A DNA stretch of 64,000 nucleotides from positions 29,435,541 through 29,499,540 of the forward strand of contig BTRK01000004.1 of assembly GCA_036245805.1 (NCBI GenBank), read 5' to 3'. The notes under the pieces are model-generated. The model was not told where the DNA came from. It worked only from the letters and a program-made list of their open reading frames with translations, and searched no databases. Of the stretch, positions 48,052-58,256 are shown piece by piece. This DNA is from Pristionchus mayeri (Eukaryota > Nematoda > Chromadorea > Rhabditida > Neodiplogasteridae). The position numbers and the translations under genes were made by a program. The stretch's first letter is position 1. Each line of letters begins with the position of its first letter.

Positions 48052-48737
48052 AAAAGTTGAATATAATTGGCAAAACATGAATGCATCGGTCCGGATTTGA
48101 ACATTGGTGGGCGAATGCATGATGCAAATCACGCTATCTCTAAAATTGTGAGAATTTGTTTATAAAAAGAAGTATAGAGTTCGATAGAGAAATGAATTCT
48201 GCATAGACCGGTCACAAAGGCTTTTTGCGGAAATTATCCCTTCACCGCCAAAAACAGCATCAAATTCCAAAAACTGCTCGAAAATGCACATTTCATGCAA
48301 TATCTCATGCGAACATGCATCAATTCTTACGACAACATAGTTTTGTGCATAACTTTTCATGCTCTTTCGAATGATATATATCATGCCCTTGGATATTGAG
48401 TTTCTTTTTTTTAATTTGGTAGGTCAAAATGTTGAGGCATGGACAGAAAAATCGTATGGGAGCATACCCTACCTATAGGTATGACACCCCCATAGTTGCA
48501 AGTCGGTACGATCATTTTGAAGTCTTGTGCCACCCCCTACAGTTGGGCGTCTTACAGAAAACGCGTTTTAAAAACAGTATTCAAGATATCCGCAAGCCCG
48601 AGAGCGGCCCGAAAAGATTGCAGCTCGAATTCTGAAACGGACAATGTTTATGAAAATTCGTGTTTTCAATAAAAACAGCAACATATTAGGCGTCAAAATG
48701 TAAACAAATTGCAATGAAAGAAGTTTGTGTTCCTCAC

Positions 48738-48901
48738 ATCATCGGAGTATTCCGCGTCTCCTTTCTTGCACTCAAAAGCTGCTGAGAACTCAGGTGAAAG
48801 CGAGACTATTCCATTCAGTCTGATATTATCGGGATCATCGGTGCAAAATTGAACCCCGGCGGTGTAGAAGAAAGCCTTCTGAGGTCTTCGTACTCGAATT
48901 C
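48738..48901 (-). pseudogene. M13 peptidase-like C-terminal fragment, broken
   Basis: On the minus strand, EFEYED at the exon start and KAFFYTAGVQFC, then LNGIVSLSPEFSAAFECKKG, match the C-terminal region of the M13-like copies at 53.8 and 63.0 kb. A frameshift separates the EFEYED part from the rest, and the intron present between the two corresponding exons in the other copies is absent. No upstream exons were found. A MITE sits 37 bp away. Confidence 0.75.
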
Positions 48902-48937
48902 CTGCATTCAGAAATGCCCTCCTGCAAAGCCACAAAC

Positions 48938-49235
48938 TTTAAAGGAGTGCTCCGGGGAATGTTCAGCCACCCATAGTGATAGTGTGGATATTGAAGAGGC
49001 CACTCACCCGTTGAGAAATCACTTTGTACGAAGTTCCACAGACGCCTCTGAGGCTATTTACATACTCGCAAAGTTCATTGACAGCGCATGATAGTTGCTT
49101 TTTCGTTCATGTTTCACTCGCTCTACATAATTCTCGCTTCGTTCTCCGGGTAATTTCGCTACAGTTTCCCATTGCGAGCGCAGAATTTTCGAGGTGGGAA
49201 TCCCTAACATTCATTCCCCGGAGCACCCCTTTAAA
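48938..49235. mobile_element. MITE with 24-bp terminal inverted repeats
   Basis: TTTAAAGGAGTGCTCCGGGG at the left and its inverse (one mismatch over 24 bp) at the right, 298 bp in all. The TTAA at both ends is compatible with a piggyBac-type TTAA target, but this is only an inference. Confidence 0.78.
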
Positions 49236-49356
49236 AACTATCTGCATTTGTTCATCACTTCCTCTTCAGAATAAATCTGTTTTTCTTCTTCTTCATTTTG
49301 TTGTTCAGAATCGCCTCCTTCCTGGATTTTGAATGAACCAACTAATTATTTTCAAG

Positions 49357-50178
49357 ACTTCATTCCCTTCGGTACCCGTACCATAGTTCATTCGGGATCC
49401 CACCCGCATGCACAGTATTAAGCGCCAGGCAGGGCACGTGTAAAACCGAAAAACAAGACTGAATCTTCAATTTTCAATGAAAGATATGCGAATTCCTCAC
49501 TCGATTGCTCCGAAACAGGTCTGGATCGTTTGTGTTTCAGACACATCACGAAACACAAACGGCTTTAGATACCAAATTTGGATATGTTTCACAAATGCTT
49601 CGTATTAAAACGCGTTACAGTAAGCTAAAATTCCGTGTAAGAGCAAATTCGCCACTTTTTGAATTTGAAAACGAGCGCGTAATGAGCTTTTGAGTTGCAC
49701 GGGGCTTAATACTGTGCATGGGTGTCATCGACTAAATGAAGAGATCAATGACACGCAGTGCGAGAGGCATCTCGATGAACGATGAGTTCGATCCGAATCC
49801 CCTTCTCCTTCATTCCCTTCGGTACCCAAACCATAGTTCATTCGGGATCCCACTCGCATGGGTGTCATCGACTAAAGGAAGAGATCAATGACACGCAGTG
49901 CGAGAGGCCTCTCGATGAACGATGAGTTCGAACCGAATCCCATTCTCCTTCATTCCCTTCGGTACCCGTACCATAGTTCATTCGGGATCCCACCCGCATG
50001 GGTGTCATCGACTAAAGGAAGAGATAAATGACACGCAGTGCGAGAGGCATCTCGATGAACGATGAGTTCGAACCGAATCCCATTCTCCTTCATTCCCTTC
50101 GGTACCCGAACCATAGTTCATTCGGGATCCCACCCGCATGGGTGTCATCGACTAAAGGAAGAGATCAATGACACGCAG
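49357..50178. repeat. 140-bp satellite, about 3.5 copies plus fragments
   Basis: The unit start CATTCCCTTCGGTACCC recurs at 49811, 49951 and 50091 (period 140), with earlier partial copies at about 49363 and 47940. Other unit landmarks are ATTCGGGATCCCACCCGCAT and GATCAATGACACGCAGT. Non-coding. Confidence 0.93.
49411..49716. mobile_element. MITE inserted into the 140-bp satellite
   Basis: Perfect 13-bp terminal inverted repeats, CACAGTATTAAGC and GCTTAATACTGTG, 306 bp apart end to end, flanked on both sides by CATG, a likely 4-bp target duplication, since intact satellite units read CCGCATGGGTGTC at this point. No coding capacity. Confidence 0.88.
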
Positions 50179-50654
50179 TACGACCCTAATGCGTTCACTC
50201 TAGAGTCGATCCGAGGTGAGCCTAGTCGAGCCGCTCGACCTTTCACTATCGCAGTTGAATCTCTCGATCGGGTTTTCCTCAGCGCATCGATTATTCAAGC
50301 TCGAGTCGAATCGTGCTCGTGTCGAGTTTGAGAGTCGAGCATTGGACTGGCTCGGCTCGGTTTAGCCAACCCTATTGTACACCTCCTCTCGATGCGCAGT
50401 AGCACAGTTGCAATATCGGAATTGAATTTGCAACCCTACTGAGTGCTCTCTCCATTTGCATACTCTCTCGTCTCCTGTTACTGACAGAATCACCTTTTGC
50501 TCACTTCATTTTCACTGCTTTTGATCGAGAGACTCGGTTCGTTTTTTTTCTTTCTCACTTTCTCTTACTTTTCTACACTACCTTAAAATTTTGACTGTCG
50601 TATTACTGAATACCGTAAACAGATTGTTGTTATTGCAAATAATTTCAACTTTCT
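50179..50654. other. Intergenic, upstream of the caspase-like gene
   Basis: CTCG/TCGAG-rich stretch at 50200-50370, then T-rich sequence. No gene recognised. Confidence 0.5.
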
Positions 50655-51956
50655 ATGAGCATTATGAATGCAAGCGAATATTTGATGGATGGATCAGTTT
50701 TTCGCTTCAGGATGATGAAGTTTGGTGACGGTTTGCGAAAATTGTTCTCCACTGTTCGAGGGACGGCACACAAAATACTCAAGCCATCTCAATTGAACCC
50801 TCGACTTGGACGTACGTTGGCGATGATGGATTTGATTGACGACACTAAAGATGGAAAGAGGGTCAGTACTTTTGTATTTGTCTTAATTAATTATCAAAAT
50901 TTGTGAAACTTTTATCAAGACTTCCGAAAATATATCTTCACTTAGGAACTGGAGTATGCTACACGGAACTACATGGGCGGGGAGCGATACTCTTGTCTCT
51001 GCCAAGTAAAATATTTTTTATACAATTTATATTGGCTGAACATGGTTGAGAATACTGACACGGTCGGCTCCAGTTTTGGAAATAAAGCAACAATATTTGA
51101 AATAATGTGATATTACTAAAATAGTGAAAATTAATTCAAAAAACAATACAAATTCAAAATTTCTTTTAGTAATTTTAGTATTGCTAAAATTGATAATTCC
51201 CAATAAAATATGAATACATTTTTTCAGCTTGAAGCGAAGGCCTCTGAGTTCAAGAACTTCCTCCTAACTCGTCCCTCGGTCACTCTTCTGGTGGTTAACC
51301 TAGACGGGCACGGTTCGATCATCGAAGGAAAAGATTGCGTGGAGATTGATGGTTGTTCATCTAGTGTGGTTGGTAATTACTGCTATTCTCATGATATTTT
51401 GACAAATTAACACTTCGCTGTTAAAATATTTTGTACAGAAATGTGCCGAGGAGTTCTTCGCTCTCTCCTCAATTATTCGATTCTTCGATAACGTGATCTG
51501 TTCAATCAAAGATGATGGAAGAAGCCTGAATTGCATTGTGTTTAGTGGATGCTGTCGAGAATTCGATGGTATGCGGGAAATATATGAGCGAATTAAAATG
51601 GCACAATTGTAGGCCCTACTGATACACCACAAGCCATATGTTCTGAGAAAGTGACCGTGCTATTCGGCGCCCCTCCTGGGCTCAAGTATCGGAGGGCCAA
51701 TCCCGATCCCAACCTAGTGTCTGCTATCGGAGTTCGTCCCTGATCGTCTTCCCAAGAATACCAATAATGGGAACAAATATAGTTTGGACGATTGCAGGAG
51801 GTGCTATTGGAGAAGAATGATCGTCGAGCACTGTTGCGAACGCACCATCTTAAATTTAATGACAAGAAAGTATGGAAGGTTCTCGATGAGGCCACCGTTC
51901 AGGAATTTTACCACCCGATAATTCTCCAAATGCATGAAGGCTTCGGGAAAAACTGA
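50655..51956 (+). CDS. Caspase-like (peptidase C14 fold) protein
   Basis: Six exons: 50655-50861, 50946-51005, 51228-51368, 51439-51568, 51613-51731, 51798-51956, with agreeing phases. The sequence resembles a diverged caspase: a beta strand followed by LLVVNLDGHGSIIEGKD (the His-Gly position of caspases), then LNCIVFSGCCREFDG in the position of the QACRG active-site motif, then KVTVLFGAPPGLKYRR where caspases have the PGxxSxR strand, and finally NDRRALLRTHHL. His and Cys of the dyad are thus both present. No CARD or long prodomain is visible. The first exon may instead start by splicing at 50711 (CTTCAG|GATGATG). A strong GTAAGT donor follows the stop by two bases, so the 3' end may be longer. 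If active it would cleave after acidic residues; this is inferred from pattern only. Confidence 0.55.
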
Positions 51957-52109
51957 GGTAAGTTTGTAGGCAGAAAGAGGAAAGATCAATTGCATCTTTC
52001 ATTTTCAAATGAGGTCTCTCTCTCTCTCCCTTTCTCTCTCTCTTATGCCGAAGTTGATCTTTGGTCTATGATTTGTAATATTCTCAATCAGAGATTCAAA
52101 TTTCCATTG

Positions 52110-52762
52110 TTCAGACCACCCATTCTCATCTCCCTCTCCCTCATTCCTCTGCAGTCCCCCTCCCAATCGGTCTCTCACTTTCCGTATCCTGATTCTGCCA
52201 TTCTTCGCCATTTCACCATCTCCGTCTACTGGTGAGTGTTCCTTCTACCACTCCCACGAGTGGGTGTACATAGCCGGGAAACAGTCCCGGACCAACTCAA
52301 CTTCAATTGTTACATCGTACAAACAAGTTCGCGAAAGATCACGGGCCCTCGAGAAAACAGAGCATAGAAGGAAGGGCTAAGAAGGGAATCGTCAATATTC
52401 CGGGCTTCCTTTTTCTCCGATCGATGATCTTTTCAGTTTTGTGCATCCTCCTTCCCATCGTATCACTTTTCATCGGTGGCCCTCTCTTGATCTACTTCTT
52501 CCCCGAATTGATGCAGCCCCTCTTCTTCCCCAACTTTCGTTCGTTTTATCCTCGTATTTTTCTTATTACATCGAATAGAGAGAACTAGGCAAATCAAACT
52601 CCATCCACTCCTTGCAGCAAGGTCGTCTCCCGCTGTCGCTCTGCTGCAGTAGTCTCTCTCTCTCCCGCCGATGACGTCATCACCTGCCGAACCACGGACG
52701 ACCGCGACTATTTCTTCATGAGAAGAAGAATCACGAGTCTGACCTACCGCACTCCCCAGTGA
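52110..52762 (+). CDS. Possible membrane protein, exons partly resolved
   Basis: A last exon 52618-52762 (Cys/Arg-rich, ending RTPQ-stop) is preceded by a cttgcag acceptor. Upstream, about 52400-52550 encodes a strongly hydrophobic segment (FSVLCILLPIVSLFIGGPLL) with a usable donor near 52548 whose phase fits the last exon. A further candidate exon at 52155-52230 follows CTCTGCAG. I do not recognise the family. The joins between these pieces are uncertain, and it could be the 3' part of a gene beginning before 52.0 kb. Confidence 0.35.
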
Positions 52763-53235
52763 TACTGACTGACCACCGAACTGAATGAATACGACGGTTC
52801 CATTTCATCTCTTGTATAATGTCGATTGATTATCGATCCGGGTAGATCACGTATGCTACCGTATGACTCATTGAACCCTCCATTCCGTATAGTTTCGAGT
52901 ATAATTTATCAGTGCTAGACCGTTCCTTCTCATAATATATGTCTTCTGAAGATCATATTCTAGGATTGTTGTCCCAATATTTGGGAAAGTAGAAGGTGCT
53001 GCGAAAATAATTGGCGAGCAGAGATTGACAACAAGAGATCAGTCAAAACAGCCCGGAGAAGAAAATACAAGGATATGTTTCCTTGACAAGCCATTGGCCA
53101 GATGGTGCAAGAAATGAGGGAAGAAAGGAGAGCTCGGAGTGTTTCTTCTTGTGAGGTTAATCACACGAGATATTGTATCATTTCGCATTCTTTTCATTTT
53201 TATCACTTAGAATTCATGAAAATTCGTATTATCAT
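52763..53235. other. Intergenic; no gene recognised
   Basis: AT-richer spacer between the plus-strand exons ending at 52762 and the minus-strand M13-like gene. Confidence 0.5.
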
Positions 53236-56106
53236 TTATCCACATGGATTCTGATTAATCGATTGCTTCTTCTCCGCTTCCTCCATCGTATTCCCGTTCA
53301 TCCTGTGCAAAAATTGTATCAATAGACCTATTGATCTGCGTATCACTTCTTCTTCCGAAGTAGAATTGATCTCTCCTTCTGAACTTTCCGAATTCCCATC
53401 ATCAGTCAGACCTTCTCCACTGTGTTGACCTTTACCATGAATATCTTCTTTAATCTGTAATTTCACGCTTTTCCCCATTCAATTTGTGACATTTCCCTCT
53501 TGTGCTTCAGTATTTGAAGCTTCTTCATGTATTCCTTCCTCCTTTTCAGTCTCTCCTTCATTTCTCTGTAATTCAACTGCGTACTCTACTGATCTGATCC
53601 TTTCACTTGCCAATTTTAATTCCTCGTGCATTCTCATTCCCGCTCGGTGTCCGAATAGATGACAAGTCGACCCCTAGAAAGACTTCTATCGAAAAAGAAG
53701 GCTTTAACAATAATTGAATTACAGATTCAGGAAATATTCGCAGTATTCTTCTCTTAGTCTGCATTTCTCCCCTCACTTCATCAGAATACTCCTGGTCTCC
53801 TTCCTGACATCCGAAGGCTTTCGAGAATTCAGGCATCTGCGAGACCATCCCGTTCAATCGACTATTGTCTGGAGAATGTCTGTGTTCGCTAGTGATGTGC
53901 TGAAATCACTCAGTACGCCCCTCATCCTGATAAATTCTAAACATCTTCGAGGAGAGCGGTGCAATAATACATTCCGACTGCGTAGAAAAACGCCTGAGCT
54001 CTAGTAATCTCAATATCTTCGTACTCGAATTCCTGAAAATAGAGAAACACATAATAAAAATATGGAATCCGTTGAAACCATGAGTGCTTCATCACTGTAG
54101 CTTCTCTGCATTAGATGATAAGCGACCCTCAATCCCTCCAAATCAGGTACATCTTCTTCGAATCTTTCCTCTCCACTTTGCATAAACCCTAAAGTTGGTG
54201 CATTAGCACACAGACCGAAGAGGTTTTCAGCCATATGTAATAGGAAGCTCGGCTCTGTACCAATATGAGGGTCCCAATATTTCTGTACCAATATAAGGGT
54301 CCCAAAGTATTCTGTACTAATATAAGGGTCCCAAAAATTTCTGTACCAGTATAAGGGTCCCAAATAAAATTTCGCCATCAATAAGTAATATTGAGTCATA
54401 ACTGTGCAATATCGTGCTTCAGATGTGTGTAACGGAAATCAAGCTCTGTATTTGAGTTCCCTTCGTAACCCGGCTTAAGCACATCCCAGAAAGCTGGCTA
54501 GGCTATTTGAACCAGCTGGACGAACTCTTTTAAGTTCCCAAATTTGATATTTCATCACCTTTTTGTATCTATGCAAACAGATGTCCCTTAGACCCCTGTG
54601 GTTAGCAAAGAGTGGCCAAGTACATTGTCTTGCAGGTTGAGCTTTAACCAGTTTGCGAAGGGAACACAAATTCAGAGTTGGATTTCATTTACACTCTTCA
54701 GAAAGACGATTTTGCATAGTCATGATGCAAAATTACATATTGATAACATAAATTGGAATTATGTTTGGGACCCTTATACTGGTACAGCTTACTTTGGGAC
54801 CCTTATATTGGTACAGATTCCTTTGGAACCCTTATATTGGTACAGCTTCCTTTGGGACCCTTATATTGGTACAGAATCCACCTTGGGACCCTTATATTGG
54901 TACAGAGCCAAAAATTCATTGAATTACCTCTTCTTATGTTGCAAATATTCCTTTGAAAAATCTCTGTCGAATTTCCTCCACGTGTTTAAATTTGAATCGT
55001 ACTTATCAAAGTCCGTTGAGATCTTCATTTCGTCGAGAATCGTTAAGAATACTGAGAGTTGGTTCAATCCCAATTCATTTGTCTCGTGGAGCCAAGGAGT
55101 TTCCTGTCGCAAGATATTGTTGAGTATTGAGGCAGTATTGTTGACTACCTTGAATTTGTCGACAATTGGTGCCTTCATTTTTGTCCCCATCTCTTGCACT
55201 CTTCTAATTACAAAGTTGAATGTCGTGTTTCTTCTTTTCATCTCAGTGATGATAGCAATTCGATCTCGGATTTGTTCGTAGGGAGCCACAATTGACTGAA
55301 ATCGACCAATTTATTATTTATTTTATTATATTCTCACGTCGAAATGGTCCATGTATGCTTCCATGAGATTTTCAATCATTGCATAGGTCACTCGAACTAT
55401 TTCCGATACATTATTCGTTGATCGGTATGCAAAATGTTTGAGAGGATGGTGAGGAGTATCGAGCTGAATCACAGATGAGCATTGGAGAGAACATGTATGA
55501 TACGTACGTTGTATTCCTTCGCGTAGATATTGAAGAAATAAACAAATTCGCTCCTGTAGCAGTTGATTCTACGACCACATCTGCGAAAGTAAAGTATTGA
55601 AATTGATTGTACACGTTGTTACCTTCTCACAAGTTTTGCCTTGTATCCGTTCAAGCTGAGAGTACAGTTTCCTCCATTTCGTGCAGAATAAATATCATTC
55701 TGCGAATTGTTAAATGTTATAGGAATCAAAAGTTCACTCACAAGAACTTCATTATTTGTTCTTCGTGATTTCAGTCGTGCAGCCATGTCTTTGTAATACT
55801 TTTCCGACTTTCCTCGAACAGTCTGATTCCAATGTACATTGTTGGGGCACACATGACTGTAGAAATCAGAACAAGGGGAAACGGAGTGGTTGAGATAATT
55901 CCGAAGATGGAAAGAAGTATAATCACAGCTTATTATTGATAGCATCGACAGAATAGCGATTACTCTTGAGATGAAATTCCACTGCAAAACAGAAAAATCT
56001 GTGTATGAACTACATATATATCGAGAAATAAACAAACAAACTCACTCCTGAACCCCAATTTAGATCCACCATCTGATTGCTTGAGAATACGAAAGCGTCC
56101 GGTTGT
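53236..56106 (-). CDS. M13 (neprilysin-like) protein lacking the zinc-binding exon
   Basis: Exons on the minus strand: 56046-56106, 55742-55981, 55623-55699, 55508-55580, 55338-55463, 54928-55295, 54079-54241, 53943-54032, 53777-53899, then charged tail exons within 53236-53660. A short cytoplasmic start is followed by a hydrophobic segment (VIAILSMLSIISC), a type II anchor, and then NHSVSPCSDFYSHVC, the conserved N-terminus of M13 ectodomains. The C-terminal side has PDLEGLRVAYHLM (cf. the M13 ADxxGLxxAY motif) and NGMVSQMPEFSKAFGC. Between exons six and seven, where the copy at 63.4 kb has GHEIFH, there is no HExxH here: that space holds a foldback element (54251-54909). The product, if made, would be catalytically dead. 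The acidic tail is unlike the usual C-terminal CxVW. Confidence 0.6.
54251..54909. mobile_element. Foldback element with inverted tandem-repeat arrays
   Basis: Termini GGCTCTGTACC and GGTACAGAGCC. The left end has four imperfect copies of CTGTACCAATATAAGGGTCC; the right end has five in inverted orientation (GGGACCCTTATATTGGTACA). The interior of about 390 bp has no family-specific frame. It occupies the intron of the M13-like gene exactly where the zinc-binding exon is missing. Confidence 0.88.
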
Positions 56107-56680
56107 CTGCAAAACATAACATTAGCGAGAATTTTGATTTCATATAACACCAGTTAAAGAGCCGTAACCGTAGCCAGTAGTGCTACGACCATGCATTGTT
56201 CACAATTGAAAGAATAGCCTACTCTAATTTATTGTTGTCAAAATATATTAGTTTTATGCGAGAAACGAATGGTAGACACTTGATAGATGGGAGTGATGGA
56301 GCACGAATGAACATGAAAGCGGAAGACGCGCCATTTGATATGGAGGAACGATGGTTGATTTGATAAGGAGCCAGGTCAGTAGGAAAGATCGGGACAAGTC
56401 TCATCAAGCACCATTGGTAGAGTATGTTGACTGGTAGAATGGATCAATGATACACATGATGGATAAGCTACTTGGCAAACGATTGGTATACCAATGAATG
56501 TTATGATTTATCATACAAAGGTACCTACAGATTTGACAACTAAAAAGGTGCATAATAGTTCAAATACTGAGAGAACAACAAAAAACATTCAAAAATGCGT
56601 CAGATTCAAGCGTAATGCGATGAAATGAGGGGTTGTCGCTCTCTCACTAAACGCTTCCCCCTGGCAGTCGCGAATATTTG
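56107..56680. other. Upstream region of the M13-like gene; nothing recognised
   Basis: AT-rich. A first non-coding or short coding exon for the M13-like gene may lie here but could not be chosen. Confidence 0.4.
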
Positions 56681-57100
56681 AACACAATACACAAGAACTT
56701 CTTCTCACGAAAATCTTTAACTTTAATTTGTTTTGGCAATTTTACTCACATATTCCTCCTCTTCAAATGAATCATTCGATTCTCCTCCTTGCTTTTCTTT
56801 ATCCTCTTCCATCTCACTTGTTTCCTTTGAAATGAAATAGTACAAAAAAATTTTAAAATGCATTCACCTCGCTCTCTTCTTTCCCTTCTTCATAATCTTC
56901 GTATTCTACTTCAACGTCTTCCTATAACCAAGATGCAATCAATGATCACCCTATCTTCAAATGACCTCTTTTTCCTTCTCTTCTTCCTTCATCCAGATCG
57001 AGGTCCAAATAAGTAGCAACTCGACATCTGCTATGATCGAATTAACTGAAGCCCCATGTTGTTTAGATGTGAAATCATATTGAGACGCCTACGAGATTAA
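56681..57100 (-). pseudogene. Isolated M13-like C-terminal acidic tail (duplicate)
   Basis: Sequence nearly identical to 62371-62900: the shared CAATACACAAGA.CTTCTTCTC start, then minus-strand exons encoding a Glu-rich tail (MEEDKEKQGGESNDSFEEEE) and a second acidic exon. No catalytic part precedes it, so it is a left-over of a tandem duplication. Confidence 0.65.
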
Positions 57101-57278
57101 AACATTGGCTTAATTAAAGGAGGAGCAAAGGCAAAACTAAAAATTTGACTCATTCATTACCATTGCCTAGCTTTCACCAACGATAAGACATCCTGAAATT
57201 TGCATGGGTTTATCTCTACTCTGAACTGAGTTATCGCAACTTGGCTGATTGCCAGCCATGGACATCGGGGGAAATATA

Positions 57279-57958
57279 AGGTTGATGCAAAAGTCTTGCG
57301 GTTTTTTTGTGTCCATACTATCACTATTTGCGCGTTGAATGATCGACCTTTCGTGCTCATTCGAACAAGCAACGTCTCCCCTTTCATCACATTCAAGGAT
57401 TCCTTTCGAAAATCATTCGTACTTATTTAGCGATTCAAAAAAAATCAGTCCCACACTTCATAATTTCTACAGCGTTTCGGTCAAATTCAACATTCGGAAA
57501 ATTCCAAATTTTAACACGATGAAAAATACTCATACAAAATAGTTGTGGTGGTATATTATGTCTATGGTAGTTGAAAGCAGCGCACTTGTTTTGGAATCAA
57601 CAGCTTTGGTTATCTAAGCAAGAAATCACAATGGGTTGGCTGTACGGAATTGCTGAACTTCAAATTCCGAAACGTCTTACTCTAGAAATGATTGACAAAG
57701 AGCTGACTTCAACACAATTTTAGATAGGATGTATAATATACTTTCACATTAACGACATAATTTTATGGCATGATCAATCGCGGTAATTTTGGAACTTAAG
57801 GAATAGATTGAAATCGTGATTCAAATCGACCACGGTAGAATCAAAGAATCATCGCCTTACTCATTGACTATAATATCAGACACTGGGGTTTTCAATGAAG
57901 AGAAATTGGTAAGATCAAATGTACCGTCCAAAAAGGAGCAAGACTTTCGCACCAACCT
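57279..57958. mobile_element. Mariner-like element remnant
   Basis: Imperfect terminal inverted repeats AGGTTGATGCAAAAGTCTTG and AGGTTGGTGCGAAAGTCTTG; the AGGTTGGTGC.AAAGT pattern resembles mariner-family ends. A TA precedes the left end. The 680-bp interior shows no recognisable transposase. The 5' part adjoins the M13 tail duplicate. Confidence 0.6.
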
Positions 57959-58256
57959 AATATTTATTTTGCATTACTGAATGAAAGAAAAATAGCTTCT
58001 TATGACCCTTCCGAGTTCGAAGCTACCTATAGTATCGCCTAGTAGATAGAAATATCTGTAATATCAGGACTCTTTGAACTGAGTAGGATGGCCTGACATG
58101 ATGTGAGAATCCTAACGGCGTCTTGTTTTCGACAATGGAAGAGATCATTTGCATCATCACATTTATCTCATCCTCCATTCTCCACTCATTCCTCCTCCTC
58201 TCCCCACCGTCGAGAGGTCTCTCTCTTCGTCCGATGGGTGCATACCACTCCAATCT

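Larger units (their letters stand above)
45849..48575. mobile_element. Palindromic DNA element, family 2, with other palindromes nested inside
   Basis: Outer arms of about 480-510 bp (45849-46330 and 48060-48575) are inverted copies at roughly 85-90% identity, beginning near AAAACGGGTTCTCTGTAAGA and ending near GCCGATTATATTCAACT. Between them lie about 1 kb of unrelated sequence and two further palindromes (separate entries). There is no transposase frame. The arm contains a B-box-like GGTTCAAATCC, but no tRNA could be folded around it. Confidence 0.8.

Noticed and set aside
54598..55281. 227-codon plus-strand frame
   Set aside because: It spans the foldback repeats and the antisense of an M13 exon whose minus-strand reading has clear splice sites.
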